Origin: Reticulitermes speratus
Lineage: Eukaryota > Arthropoda > Insecta > Blattodea > Rhinotermitidae
Direction of reading: 5' to 3'
Length of the DNA: 64,000 bases
Assembly: GCA_021186555.1 (NCBI GenBank)
Contig: JAJKFL010000011.1
Span: forward strand, 35,472,923-35,536,922
Shown here: positions 1-10,319 of the stretch, one piece after another
Numbering within the stretch: position 1 is the first letter of the stretch
Layout of the letters: every line of letters starts with the position of its first letter
Made by a program: the position numbers and the translations under genes
The notes under the pieces: generated by a model
Told to the model about the DNA's origin: nothing
Seen by the model: the letters and a program-made list of their open reading frames with translations, nothing else
Database searches by the model: none

Positions 1-103
1 ATTGTAATGCAAAAAGGAGCTCAGCCAACATATTTCCGCGAGCCGCACATTATATGTCAAAAGAGCCGCATGTGGCTCGCGAGCCGCGGTTTGGCCACCC
101 CTG
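1..103. mobile_element. hAT-like element, one end only
   Basis: The stretch ends in TTTGGCCACCCCTG, preceded by alternating GAGCCGC/GCGGCTC blocks. This is the style of the terminal inverted repeats of non-autonomous hAT elements (CAGGGGTGGCCAAA type). The other end lies outside the window, so the target duplication cannot be tested. Confidence 0.4.
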
Positions 104-218
104 GTATATACCTTGTGTAATAAATACTCTTGCTTTTTTACGTCATACACGTTTCCATGGTTACGATAGAGCTTGGTTTTTGAGTGACGTCAAAGCCTTC
201 TAACTGCTAGAGGCCTAT

Positions 219-469
219 CAGGGGCGTAGCTGGGGGCGTGGAGCAAATGGTGTGGCCGCCCCGGGCAGCGGGGCAGCAAAATGGGTGGACAATAAATGGT
301 TTAAATTAAAAAAATTATTTTCTGCGCTTAACAAATTTTAAATTACTTAGGCAAACATAAAGGAAAGCAATAAATGATCGATTTCTTTAAAGTTCGTGAT
401 TTCTGTTAGGGGCGGCCATTTGTAATTACTCACCCCGGGAGCAAAAAAAAAAAAACATCTACGCCACTG
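219..469. mobile_element. Non-autonomous hAT-like element (ends CAGGGGCGTAGC / GCGTAGATG-type)
   Basis: The left end CAGGGGCGTAGC at 219 and the right end CTACGCCACTG at 459-469 are inverted copies of each other with mismatches. The interior is AT-rich with no open frame. No 8-bp duplication is seen because the right flank runs straight into a tandem array made of the same terminal sequence. Confidence 0.4.
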
Positions 470-953
470 CCGCCCACCTCTCTTTAACAAAACATCTACG
501 CCACTGCCCACCTCTCTTTAACAAAACATCTACGCCACTGCAGCCCACCTCTCTTTAACAAAACATCTACGCCACTGCCCACCTCTCTTTAACAAAACAT
601 CTACGCCACTGCCCACCTCTCTTTAACAAAACAAATACGCCACTGCCCACCTCTCTTTAAACATTCGCATGAGCACTTCTAACAAAACATCTACGCCACT
701 GCAGCCCACCTCTCTTTAACAAAACATCTACGCCACTGCCCACCTCTCTTTAACAAAACATCTACGCCACTGCCCACCTCTCTTTAACAAACACACGCCA
801 CATCCTAACGAACAAATACGCCACTGCCCACCTCTCTTTAACAAAACATCTACGCCACTGCCCACCTCTCTTTAACAAAACATCTACGCCACTGCCCACC
901 TCTCTTTAACAAAACATCTACGCCACTGCCCACCTCTCTTTAACAAAACATCT
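455..953. repeat. 34-bp minisatellite built from a transposon end
   Basis: About 13 copies of a 34-bp unit (37 bp where GCAGCC replaces GCC) containing ACATCTACGCCACTG and CCTCTCTTTAACAAA. Two short disruptions occur near 661-680 and 790-812. The ACATCTACGCCACTG part is identical to the right end of the adjoining hAT-like element, so the array probably grew by duplication of that end. Confidence 0.85.
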
Positions 954-1473
954 CAATCTAGCATTACCGATTTTTTTCCACAATATTATGTAAGTAATTA
1001 CGTTCGCTGACATGTGATATCAAGATCACAAATATAAACCTCTGATGCCATTTACAACAGCTGTTTTACAGTTATCACAGACTTCCATATCCTCGTTCTA
1101 CAATACTGTCGGTTTGGTTACTACAGCTTATCTCAAATTTATGACTGAATTCGATTCTATTCGAAAAGCATCGAACGGAACACAGCACTTCAAGGTCTCA
1201 CAGCGACTAAATTCACAAAAATCCTCACCGTCTGACCACCGTGTCACGTGGTTGCAATAAATCAGTACGACGCCTTCCCATATTGCAAGTCTGCACACGG
1301 ACGGAGCTCATCGTTGGGCTTACGCCACGAGGGGAAAGAATGACTGACCAACAGTCAGCTGCAATATGATTGACTTACCACAGCCCTGATTATGGCGAAA
1401 GGAGTCAGTCTCTGCAACACTGTACACATGCACCATCCGGCGGCCATCAGCCTGAGGTTTTAATAGTCTAACG

Positions 1474-1994
1474 CAGTGGTATTCAATCAATTTTGTTCGC
1501 GTACCCCCACATATAATTTCTCTTCAACTTTGTACCCCCAATGTTGTTGTTGCATAATTCAAGTTATACACAGTCTATAATCTACATATAAAATAAGTTA
1601 AATAAATTACATCCAAAATAATGTATTAAATAATAAGTTTTAAATGAAGAAAGGAGAGTCAAGCTATTAAATAACAAATATATTATTGCCTATCACATAA
1701 AAATTAATAAAGGAACAAAGGTATTTTAGCAAAGCAAAATTATATGCACTGTGTGGAATAAAATGAAACTAGCCGCCCAGATAAGAATCGCATAAAGGAG
1801 AGAGAGAGAGAGAGAAATGGCGCTCCCAAATCGCATGTCCTTACGTCCGGTCTCTTGTGGCTAACCCTAAATCTGGCCCTGATTATTCAGTGTTTATCAT
1901 GAAATAATACATATATTTTTTTTAATTTTATGTACCCCCAAAGATGTCTTCGCGTACCACCGGGGACACGCATACCCCAGGTTGAATACCACTG
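1474..1994. mobile_element. Non-autonomous hAT element, 521 bp, perfect 8-bp TSD
   Basis: Terminal inverted repeats CAGTGGTATTCAA / TTGAATACCACTG are flanked by the direct 8-bp duplication GTCTAACG at 1466-1473 and 1995-2002, the hAT target-site length. The inside is AT-rich and non-coding and has a (GA)n tract near 1798-1815. A second copy of the same family lies at 23575-24096. Confidence 0.88.
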
Positions 1995-2445
1995 GTCTAA
2001 CGTATTTCCTTTTTAAAAAAAAATCAGTCTTAGAATTTTCGTTTACATTATCTGGCGTGCATCGTATTCCTCGTCACAGTTTTCCCCGGTCACTTCCATT
2101 ACTCACGTAACGATCTTGTCCGTGGAGACTGCTGAAGGTTTCATGCGCATCACCGCTGATACGTCACTGCATAAACGCTTCAGTAAACATGGCAACATTT
2201 ACTTCCTTCGGGCAGTCATAAAATCGCGTATCTACTTTCACATTACTTCGCTTTGCATTCACGTGACAAGATCAGACTAGGCCTACGCGTCCCAGAACGC
2301 ACACGCAACATTAGCCGAATCATAACCGGCAGGACAAAACCAACGTACTGCCAGAAAAACTTGTGCGCGCCAAAAAATCCCACATGGACTTTCCTGGAAG
2401 CGAATTCGACATCTAAGCACCTGAGCTATAGCACGCACATGTATA

Positions 2446-2714
2446 CAGTGGAACCCGGTTATAACGACATCGGTTTATACGACACCTCGTCTATAACGTC
2501 AGATATTCTGTGGTACCAATTAATCCCTCACTGTTAACCGTAACATTATACTCCTCGGTTATAACGACATCTGTTTATACGACACCTCGTCTATAACGTC
2601 AGATATTGTGTGGTACCAATTAATTCCACACTGTTAACCATAACATTATACTCCTCGGTTATAACGACACAAAATATTCAGTCCCTTTCATGACGTTATA
2701 ACCGAGTTCGGCCG
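2446..2714. mobile_element. Tigger/pogo-like MITE
   Basis: CAGTGGAACCCGGTTATAAC at the left and an imperfect inverted copy at the right (GTTATAACCGAGTTCGGCCG) are flanked by TA dinucleotides at 2444-2445 and 2715-2716. The interior repeats a segment of about 110 bp containing ACACCTCGTCTATAACGTC. It is related to the larger element at 7986-8536. Confidence 0.65.
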
Positions 2715-2985
2715 TACTTGTAACGTTCTAATTACAATTAATTATTAATTATTATTAATTAATTATTTAGAATTACTGTTTAAACATGCAACCAGTATAT
2801 GATGAGACTAAAGCTAAACGTAGCTTCTACAAATCCGGTCCGAACTGTCAAGTGTTTCACATGAACTTACATAAATACCAACTGCTGTCCGTATTCCGGG
2901 CAACATCACGTAGTTACCAAGGTTTCGGACGAACCGCTGCGTCCGTCTTCAGGGCTGAAGAAGAGGACAATAAGTTCATCTGAAT

Positions 2986-3192
2986 CGTTTCGGTGCCACT
3001 ATGGCCCTGGGGTCGACTCAGCCTCTAACAGAAATGAGTACCAGGAGTATTTCCTGGGGGGTAAAGGCGGCCGGTGCGTATGGCTGACAACCTTACCACC
3101 TTCATGTGCCGATTGTCTACAAATCTGGAAGCCTCAACCTCCTGGAACCCTAAGGGCCTGTCCAGGCCTGTAAAGGGATTGCTTTACCTGCA
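2986..3192 (+). mobile_element. SINE family A, 5'-truncated
   Basis: Matches the body of SINE family A (GGGGTCGACTCAGCCTCTAA, the GGGGGGTAAAGGCGGCC block, the CAGGCCTGTAA block) but lacks the tRNA-like head. It ends at GCTTTACC. Full-length relatives lie at 24448-24745 (plus) and 43938-44254 (minus). Confidence 0.8.
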
Positions 3193-3520
3193 AGGGTGGT
3201 AAACACGTAACAGGCTACATGGTGTCGTAACCAAGGCCAGAATCTAAATTTAAACCGTCGTGAATATTCAGTTCCCAACACACAGAAAACACTCTGACAC
3301 AATTACAAAGATCAGATGCTGTTTAATGGAACGACCTCTGTTCCTGACAAAGAGTACGGCAAAGTTACACATTACGAGAAAAAGCAAGGCGTCTATAATG
3401 TCAAAGCAGACGGTATGTAGAGCAACCACCGTGCTCTAAATGTTACAGGCATGACAATACAGAATGTCGCAAGTCACTTGAAACTAGACGCAACATGTCA
3501 AAATACCGCGTCTGCAGTGA

Positions 3521-3566
3521 CGTTTGGGACACCCTGTATGCAATGACGTTTGGGACACCCTGTATA
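3521..3566. repeat. Two tandem copies of a mariner-type terminal sequence
   Basis: TGACGTTTGGGACACCCTGTAT occurs twice, 24 bp apart. In reverse it begins ACAGGGTGTCCCAAACG, a Tc1/mariner-style end. No inverted partner was found nearby, so this looks like a solo, duplicated end. Confidence 0.4.
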
Positions 3567-3992
3567 TATGCCTATATGATCCATATGAAGTCTTACCTCG
3601 AAATCCGTCCTGTAGTATCGGCAACGAAATACACGCACTGAAATGACATCCCAATAATGCCGGCCACACACGTTCAGGTAGGCCTGTCAGTTTTGCCTCA
3701 GACAGGCCGCAGGTTCCGGCACACCTTTCAGTTAAAACTGTACAGGCGGCCGAAGCAAATACGAAAACTCGTTCGACCAACCGGCAGGCCTGAGGACTGC
3801 GCAGGAACGGCGTCAGTTCAGGCCACGTGTTGAAGCCAGTCAGAACCTGCTTTGTATTTTTCTGTGTTGTTCGTTTATCTTTTGTGAGCTTCTTTGTTTC
3901 TTCGTTCTTTGTTTTTAATTATGTCGCGTGAAACAGAAATGCAGTGCCTTGAGGAGTTTTCGTTGGGTGGGATCGCGTTCCTCATCACTGTA

Positions 3993-4070
3993 CAGGGCAT
4001 ACACAAGAGAATGGTGCGGTTTTAATAGTGAACACTATTAAAACCGCACCATTCTTTTGTGTAAGCCCTG
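3993..4070. mobile_element. 78-bp palindromic micro-MITE (copy 1)
   Basis: An almost perfect palindrome from CAGGGCATACACAAGAGAAT to the inverted end AGCCCTG, flanked by TA at 3991-3992 and 4071-4072. The same length and sequence recur at 15018-15095 and 39466-39543. It is nested in the Harbinger element and truncates its transposase reading frame. Tc1/mariner affinity is inferred from the TA target and the CAGGG end. Confidence 0.85.
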
Positions 4071-4077
4071 TATTTTT

Positions 4078-4314
4078 CTATTCAAGTAATGGCGCTACTA
4101 ATGAAAGGAGTTGTAAGTATGTTTCTTCATCCATTCGCAAATAATTATGCCAGTCTTTAGGGGCCAGCTTCAACTCAGTCAACAAATTTACATGGGAATA
4201 CGTGTTTCTTTTTTGTAACCACTCTTTACACCACACTTTACGCTTATTTTTACTCTTCATAGCTATTAGCAAGCCAACAATAGCGAGCGTGTCGTCTGTT
4301 GAGGCCATGATCAA
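4078..4314 (-). pseudogene. HARBI1-like transposase, N-terminal fragment
   Basis: The minus-strand frame encodes about 78 residues with the Harbinger transposase N-terminal pattern: a basic stretch (KSKNKRKVWCKEWLQKRNTY), then L-T-E-L-K, then NYLRMDEETYLQLLSLV. In the family this precedes the DDE nuclease domain. Nothing downstream encodes the catalytic residues, because the frame runs into the inserted palindromic MITE at 4070 and then non-coding sequence. It is therefore a dead fragment of a roughly 350-400 residue nuclease. The position inside an element with TAA duplications supports the call. Confidence 0.7.
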
Positions 4315-4330
4315 GACTACCGGGATTCGC

Positions 4331-4810
4331 CTGAACGTGTGTGAGGACTTCAGTTTATCCGGCCGCCTATCTTCAGGCGGCCTGCGCAGGCAAAACTGAC
4401 AGGCCTACCTGAACGTGTGTGGGGACTTCAGTTTATCCGGCCGCCTATCTTCAGGCGGCCTGCGCAGGCAAAACTGACAGGCCTACCTGAACGTGTGTGA
4501 GGACTTCACTTTATCCGGCCGCCTATCTTCAGGCGGCCTGCGCAGGCAAAACTGACAGGCCTACCTGAACGTGTGTGAGGACTTCAGTTTATCCGGCCGC
4601 CTATCTTCAGGCGGCCTGCGCAGGCAAAACTGACAGGCCTACCTGAAGGGTGTGTGGGGACTTCAGTTTATCCGGCCGCCTATCTTCAGGCGGCCTGCGC
4701 AGGCAAAACTGACAGGCCTACCTGAACGTGTGTGAGGACTTCAGTTTATCCGGCCGCCTATCTTCAGGCGGCCTGCGCAGGCAAAACTGACAGGCCTACC
4801 TGAAAGTGTG
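4331..4810. repeat. 78-bp tandem repeat derived from the Harbinger terminus
   Basis: Six units of about 78 bp, each containing CTGAACGTGTGTGAGGACTT, a GGCCGCC...GGCGGCC palindrome and AAAACTGACAGGCCTACC. The last part is the inverted terminal repeat itself, so the array is an amplified subterminal region. The fifth unit has a small change (GAAGGGTGTG). Confidence 0.9.
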
Positions 4811-4822
4811 TGGCCGGCATAA

Positions 4823-5479
4823 GGACGATTTAGGGTATTGACACGTGGCCCTTGATAGCATGAATCACGTGCAAACATTCCGATAAAACAATCTTGAAAC
4901 ACGCCCATGTGAAACACTCGAAGGTCACGAACACAATAACACGAAGTGATGTCACATTCAAATGTTTACTAACTTGCTAATCGCTCACACAATCTTGTAA
5001 TGCAATAAGTGTTACATAACACACAGCAATCTCACAACACAGCACAGAACTATTCCAAACACGATAAACACGATTACATGTGACACTTTCTATGCACTGG
5101 CGTACTGAACGCAGACCTGTGTGGCAAGACCGTGTCTTGTCCGTCGTTACCGACGTTTCGGGGCAACATAACGATTACACCTTCAGGTTTCTCTGAAGAA
5201 CACCAATGAGAGGCGAGGTACCGCTTCGCTCCCACAAATTTCCTCAACACACGGATAAACCAAGTACCAATTCCCACCTTTTAAGACACCCAAAGATTCG
5301 ACACCGTGTCCACAAATCCCACCGCTTGTCCTTATTGTGCCGCAACTAGATTCAGTCCCAACCCTCCCTCAGATCAATTTACATATCCTCCTCCCACATC
5401 ACCAAGATGTTCGGGGTTCTATGGCAAAAATTCTGCATGCAATTTTTACTTTTCATTTCTTCCATGCGTGCCACGCATC
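4823..5479. other. No gene seen
   Basis: AT-moderate sequence with short unsupported frames only. I see no recognisable repeat, RNA or exon here. Confidence 0.5.
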
Positions 5480-5796
5480 AGATCAAGAAGAATGAGGTGG
5501 GTGAGGCACGTAGCACGTATGGGTGAGGGGAGAGGTACATACAGGATTTTGGTGGGGAAACCTGATATGAGACCTCTTGGAAGACCCAGACGTAGATGGG
5601 AGGATAATATTAAAATGAATTTCCAAGAAGTGGGATAAAAGGGCGTGGACTGGATTGATATGGCTCAGGATAGGGACAGGTGGCGGGCTCTTGTGAATGC
5701 GGTAATGAACCTTCGGGGTTCCACAAAATACGGGGAATTTCTTGACTAGCTGAGGACCTGAGGACTCTGCTACTTGTAGTTAGTTCCATGCGTGCC
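5480..5796 (+). mobile_element. Non-LTR retrotransposon 3' end (RMRW...[10 protein letters not shown] family)
   Basis: Translates to [20 protein letters not shown], then [16 protein letters not shown] and, after a stop, [20 protein letters not shown]. This is the C-terminal tail of a non-LTR retrotransposon ORF2, common in insects. It ends near TAGTTAGTTCCATG, a degenerate form of the (TTAG)n tail seen at 19445-19462. Internal stops mark it as dead and 5'-truncated. Confidence 0.75.
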
Positions 5797-6097
5797 ACAT
5801 GCACCGCCTATCACACAATCCTACTTAGGTAAAGCGCAAACATTATGAACGTCTTCACAGCTGTTTTATCCATCCCCCTCTCGTTCCCGCACCCCCTGTT
5901 CTCAAACACAATCTGTTGTGACAGCCAGTTTGACACCCACATTACACTGGCACAATTACAGACTTCACAACAACCAACAGACGCACACGTAAATACATAC
6001 ACGTGTATTATACGCCCCATATATATATTTCGACTAACTTTTGTACATGTATTTACCAAGTTCCCGATGGTGTCATTGGAATTAATTCCTTGACATA
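5797..6097. other. No gene seen
   Basis: Overlapping unsupported frames on both strands without recognisable motifs. Confidence 0.5.
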
Positions 6098-6303
6098 ATC
6101 GTTTCGGTCGCACTATGGCCCCGGGGTCGACTCAGCCTCTAACAGAAATGAGTACCAGGAATCTTTCCTGGGGGGTAAAGGCGGCCGGTGCGTAGGGCTG
6201 ACAATCTTACCACCTTCATGTGCCGATTGTCTACAAATCTGGGAGCCTCAACCTCCTGGACCCCTCAGGGCCTGTCTAGGCCTGTAATGGGGTTGCTTTA
6301 CCT
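6098..6303 (+). mobile_element. SINE family A, 5'-truncated
   Basis: Body of SINE A from CGGTCGCACTATGGCCCCGG to GGGTTGCTTTACC. The flank ATTGGAATTAATTCCTTGACATAATC matches the linker after the tRNA head in fuller copies, but the head itself is missing. Confidence 0.8.
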
Positions 6304-6333
6304 TTCATTTACCATGTGCATTTATTGGTTTTG

Positions 6334-6620
6334 GGCCGGGATAGCTCAGTCGGCATAGCGACTCGCTGCGGGCTGGACAGTCCGGGGATCGAATCCCGGT
6401 GGGGTCGAGATTTTCCGCAGCCGTCCAGACCGGCCCTGGGGCCCACCCAGCCTCCTGTACAATGGTTACCGCGTCATTGCCGGGGGTAAAGCGGTCAGGG
6501 CTTGACCACCCACCCCCATCTAGAGCCGAGGTTAAAGAAAGAGTAGATCTGTACCTCTACTCCCCTTCTGGGCCTTCGTGGCCTGTTATAGGGTGAACTT
6601 TACCTTTACCTTTACCATTT
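6334..6620 (+). mobile_element. SINE family B, full length
   Basis: The head GGGCCGGGATAGCTCAGTCG (A-box-like) followed by GGGGATCGAATCCCGG (B-box-like) is tRNA-derived. The body (CCGTCCAGACCGGCCCTGGG, GAGGTTAAAGAAAGAGTAGA) ends in (TTTACC)n at 6596-6617. Pol III transcription is inferred from the A and B boxes. Confidence 0.85.
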
Positions 6621-7694
6621 ATTGGTTAGTATTAAGCCTGTGACCATATGCACGGCCCATATAACAGAAAAAATGGTAAAATTATAATTCATATTCAATG
6701 AACAACCATCACAGTACACATGCAGTATACAGCAACAGCTGTACAAACCACTCAACTACACACTGTCCTTTATTCGTGACCGATAACGACAAAACATGGT
6801 TTATGCATACAGCAAAACATGTACAGGCACTACAATACACTACACGTATACTTTTTTTTTTTAAATATTAAGCTTTATTTTCTTTGTTGGTTTAATACAT
6901 CGAGACTCTTCTTACAGGTATACTTCGAACGCTGTGGATCAGGTGTTAATTGCCAAGCGCACGGAACACATGAATCAATATTAACTGCAATAATTAGTAT
7001 AAATTATTTACCACACATGTATACAGCCTAAGTTAAATTACACACGTCAAAATCCGCGCATTCATTCAGACACCCAGACTGTACCGCTAAGCCTTCCCCT
7101 AATGTGACCTGCTCTTCGCCATACAAAGCACAAACACAATCACACGAACCGCCTGCTTGTGACTAGTCACAACGCTAATCTGTGAGTTTCCTTGCAATTA
7201 CTCTCACAACAAATATCAGTAACTTACAGCGCTAACTGACTGGTCTTAATCACGGCCACGTGGCGTGATTACCACGTGGAGAGAACTGGGTTTATAAGCA
7301 CTGCGCAGTCTAAGAAAATCCCCGGCCAGTCCATGTGAGATCCTTAGGGCACAATGCTGTAATGGGACAGGTGACTTTGCGAGTACTACCCATCTCCCCT
7401 GTCGGTACCACTCCACCAATCATGGCGTAACTTTGGGGGGGGGGGGGGAATGCCCCCCAATCCTTTTTCTACTTAGAATAGTTTTTTTTGGCAACTGAGT
7501 TGAAGAGACACAAATAAAAAATAGAAACATTTTCAAAACGATTTGGGTGGCGTAAAGACAGAAAAAATTGTAAAAGCTGCGTTTTACGGGACGCACAACA
7601 CACGCACCTGAGATCCTAACACCCATGGTCGATTTTGTGCGTCAGTTGGCCAATGTCATTGGCCAGCTTAAGCGTATCCGTGATTTTAGGCATA
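6621..7694. other. Mostly unassigned; SINE D fragment at about 7325-7420
   Basis: CCAGTCCATGTGAGATCC at 7325 and the TGGGACAGG...CCCCTGTCGGTACCACTCC block resemble SINE family D. A G tract lies at 7434-7448. The rest has no recognisable feature. Confidence 0.35.
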
Positions 7695-7905
7695 TCCCGC
7701 GATGTAGATGAGATCTGCGTTCTTCTGGGATATTACGCAGCGCAGAGTGGTACTTCTGTGTCGACGTTTCGGAACAACCTACCGGTCCCATCTTCACGGG
7801 CCAAGAAGTCCAAGAAACCTCGGTACAGAATTACCACTCACCGCTGTGTAACATCACAGAACAGCGCAGATCTCTCAAGTTACGCCCACGCCACCAATGC
7901 TCCAT
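7695..7905. mobile_element. Foldback repeat with hammerhead-like core, CCCAGAA family
   Basis: Contains CTTCTGGGATATTACGCAGC, GACGTTTCGGAACAACC and TCCCATCTTCACGGG, the signature of the foldback family seen complete at 35458-35610. The minus-strand reading gives GUGAAGAU, a GGGAC/GUUCC stem and GAAAC. Position 3 of the hammerhead core is G rather than C. The right half (GTAACATCACAGAACAGCGC) is the inverted partner. Confidence 0.55.
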
Positions 7906-7985
7906 ACTCCATCTTCATATTGCTCCTACCAACATACAACCAACACAACAGTCTTCCGAAAACAAGGACCAATGAAAAGTAAATA

Positions 7986-8536
7986 CAGTTTAACCCGGTT
8001 ATAACGACATCGGTTTATGCGACACCTCGTCTATAACGTCAGATATTCTGTGGTACCAATTAATTCCTCACTGTTAACCGTAACATTACACTCCTCGGTT
8101 ATAAAAACACTCGTTTATAACGACACAAAACATTCAGTCCCTTTCACGACACTCCTAGGTTATAAAAACACTCGTTTATAACGACACAAAACATTCAGTC
8201 CCTTTCACGACACTCCTAGGTTATAAAAACACTCGTTTATAACGACACAAAACATTCAGTCCCTTTCACGACACTCCTAGGTTATAAAAACACTCGTTTA
8301 TAACGACACAAAACATTCAGCCCCTTTCACGACACTCCTCGGTTATAAAAACACTCGTTGATAACGACACAAAACATTCAGCCCCTTTCACGACACTCCT
8401 CGGTTATAAAAACACTCGTTTATAACGACACAAAACATTCAGCCCCTTTCACGACACTCCTCGGTTATAAAAACACTCGTTTATAACGACACAAAACATT
8501 CAGTCCCTTTCACGGCGTTATAACCGAGTTCAACTG
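7986..8536. mobile_element. Tigger/pogo-like element with internal tandem array
   Basis: The ends CAGTTTAACCCGGTTATAAC and the inverted GTTATAACCGAGTTCAACTG are flanked by TA at 7984-7985 and 8537-8538. No transposase frame remains. Much of the interior is a 61-bp tandem repeat whose unit itself carries GGTTATAA, like the element ends. Confidence 0.8.
8099..8522. repeat. 61-bp tandem repeat inside the Tigger-like element
   Basis: Seven units of 61 bp starting at 8099, 8160, 8221, 8282, 8343, 8404 and 8465. Each contains TTATAAAAACACTCGTTTAT, AACGACACAAAACATTCAG and CCCTTTCACGACACTCCT. Units differ by single bases (CTAGG/CTCGG, AGTCC/AGCCC). Confidence 0.9.
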
Positions 8537-9061
8537 TACATACTTTTTCCAGGCTTCAGGGCGGTAAGAGCTAATTAGTGCCAAAAAGGTACACAGAATA
8601 GCCAAAAACACATCCGGACATTTGTTACACGCTGACTGCTACTTCGTGTAACATGGATTCAACTCCTTTCTGCCTCCGCGGTAGATCAATCACTGCTTCT
8701 GTCTCTCCCCTACACACAAAACCATTTTGCATTAATGAGTCACTGAGAAGTGTGCTTGTCCGTCTAATCGTCGCCCAGACGGCATCACGTTCACTGCCTA
8801 ACCTGTGTAATTGCCAAAGAGCGTGTTTACTGCCAACCTCCCCAATCAAAACTTCAAAACGGTTCCCTGCCCATTACGCCTCGTGCATGAACATGCCAGC
8901 TAGTAGGTACAACCACGTGTGTTCCACGTATATGAAATCTGATAACAACGCTTAAAGCCTCTCACATTTCCACACAAACACAGACAAATTAATTTATAAA
9001 CTCTTCTGTTAAATCCTCACGTTATATTTGACCGTACATTTTGATTCAATTAGCAGTTTTA
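8537..9061. other. No gene seen
   Basis: Unsupported short frames on both strands; no motif or repeat recognised. Confidence 0.5.
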
Positions 9062-9340
9062 CGGGCCGCGATAGCTCAGTCGGTATAGCGACTCGCTACG
9101 GGCTGGACGATCCGGGGATCGAATCCCGGTGGAGGCGAGATTTTTCAGCACCCGTCCAGACCGGCCCTGGGGCCCACCCAGATTCCTATACAATGGGTAC
9201 CGGGTCTCTTTCCCGGAGGTAAAGCGGCCGGGGCGTGGCGTTGACCACCCACCCCCATCTAGCGCCGAGGTTAAAGAAAGAGTACAGCTATACCTCTACT
9301 CCCCCTCTGGGCCTTCATGGCCTGTTCTAGGGTGAACCTT
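9062..9340 (+). mobile_element. SINE family B, near full length
   Basis: tRNA-like head GGGCCGCGATAGCTCAGTCG with B-box GGGGATCGAATCCCGG, followed by the family B body and GGCCTGTTCTAGGGTGAACC. The terminal (TTTACC)n is lost; the copy runs into the next element. Confidence 0.85.
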
Positions 9341-9344
9341 TTAT

Positions 9345-9605
9345 CACAATGTTTTTGGTTTTTGTAGCTTTATTTGTTGTAACATTGTTGGTGTTTGTGC
9401 TTTTTTGATTACTGTGACGTGTACGTAATTTGGCGTGAGATATAAGATGTGTGAGATAAGCTACAAAAACCAATAACATTGTGATGACGTCATAATACCA
9501 AACAAACCAGTGCCAGTGAAGTGAACCTACTATTGTACCGTGATGATGGCCGGACCACAGCCGAAACATATGTAGAGTAAAAGTGTAACAGAAATACAAA
9601 AAGTG
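9345..9605 (+). mobile_element. Element with 3' hammerhead-like module (TTTGTTGGT-ending family)
   Basis: Shares with 37450-37690 the order: ATAATACCAAA, CAGTGAAG-GGAAC-like sequence, CCGTGATGATGGC, GCCGAAACAT-TGTAG, then an AT-rich end in TTTTTTGGTTACA. The module at 9535-9580 has a GGC/GCC stem, GAAA, CAUAUG and UAG, but G in place of the required C3. The element is non-coding. Confidence 0.45.
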
Positions 9606-9632
9606 TATTTTTTGGTTACAATACTGCTAATT

Positions 9633-9895
9633 AAGCCGATCCCAGTGGCCGTGCGGTCTAAGGCGTGAGTCTACGGCCGTTCGCTTACTGGGATTGTGGG
9701 TTCGAATCCCACCGGGGCATGGATGTCTGTCTGTTGTGAGTGTTGTGTATTGTCAGGTAGAGGTCTCTGCGACGAGCTGATCACTCGTCTAGAGGAGTCC
9801 TACCGAGTGTGATGCGTCTGTGTGTGTGATCGTGAAGCCTCGACGAAACGACGAGGCCCAGGCCCATATAAGGCTGTCGAGCCATACAGAAAAAA
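9633..9895 (+). mobile_element. SINE family C (tRNA-like head with long variable arm)
   Basis: The head GCCGATCCCAGTGGCCGTGC...GGTTCGAATCCC resembles a tRNA with a long variable arm. It is followed by a body with TTGTCAGGTAGAGGTCTCTG and TAGAGGAGTCCTACCG and ends near an A-rich tract at 9890. Related copies lie at 20620-20858 and, inverted, at 44385-44602. Confidence 0.8.
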
Positions 9896-10215
9896 AATAC
9901 TGCTAATTTTCTGTTCAGTCTTGCACAGTGAAACCATTCCTCATACTGACTTCAACAAATATCTGTGTTGAACCCCTTTACTACGGTGTGTCAGCTGTTC
10001 GAACATTAAACCAATACATTTTTCCCATGCTGTATTCTGACCTTACCCTTATTTCGTGGGAGACTGTCCAGTGAAAAACGAATATTTGCAATACACGACT
10101 ACATTCAGGTAAATCTCCATTACGTGGAATGACAATGTCGCTGCCACCTTCTGGGAAGCACTAGTTCAAACAAAAAAACGCATTATTCTATATTCGTACT
10201 ATCTTTTACATAGCT

Positions 10216-10262
10216 GCTACATGTTTCGACGTTATTATCTCGCCATCTTCAGAGAGCTGATG
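10216..10262 (-). ncRNA. Hammerhead-like motif, degenerate stem I
   Basis: The minus strand reads CUGAAGAU, GGCG...CGUC stem II, GAAA, CAUG, UA. The core letters fit the hammerhead pattern with the extra U, but stem I does not pair well. Probably a decayed copy. Confidence 0.3.
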
Positions 10263-10319
10263 TGTAAAAGAGTACGATTAAAATACAGAATACTGTATTT
10301 GCTGGTGTTACACAAGTTT

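Larger units (their letters stand above)
3658..4819 (-). mobile_element. PIF/Harbinger DNA transposon, 1162 bp, degenerate
   Basis: Long terminal inverted repeats (TGCCGGCCACACACGTTCAG at the left, inverted at 4787-4819 with one difference) are flanked by TAA at 3655-3657 and 4820-4822, the three-base target typical of PIF/Harbinger. A transposase N-terminal fragment is encoded on the minus strand at 4078-4314. A 78-bp palindromic MITE is inserted at 3993-4070, and the right terminal region is expanded into six 78-bp tandem units. A short plus-strand reading frame starting with MSREIEMQ-like sequence near 3920 could be a relic of the accessory ORF, but this is weak. Confidence 0.8.

Noticed and set aside
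455..953. Regular repeats resembling a CRISPR array
   Set aside because: The units are contiguous without unique spacers, and the genome is eukaryotic. It is a minisatellite.
3484..3780. 98-codon minus-strand frame
   Set aside because: It spans mariner-type end repeats and the Harbinger terminus; not a gene.
9633..9715. Possible functional tRNA gene
   Set aside because: The tRNA-like head continues into a conserved SINE body found at two other loci, so it is a SINE C head.
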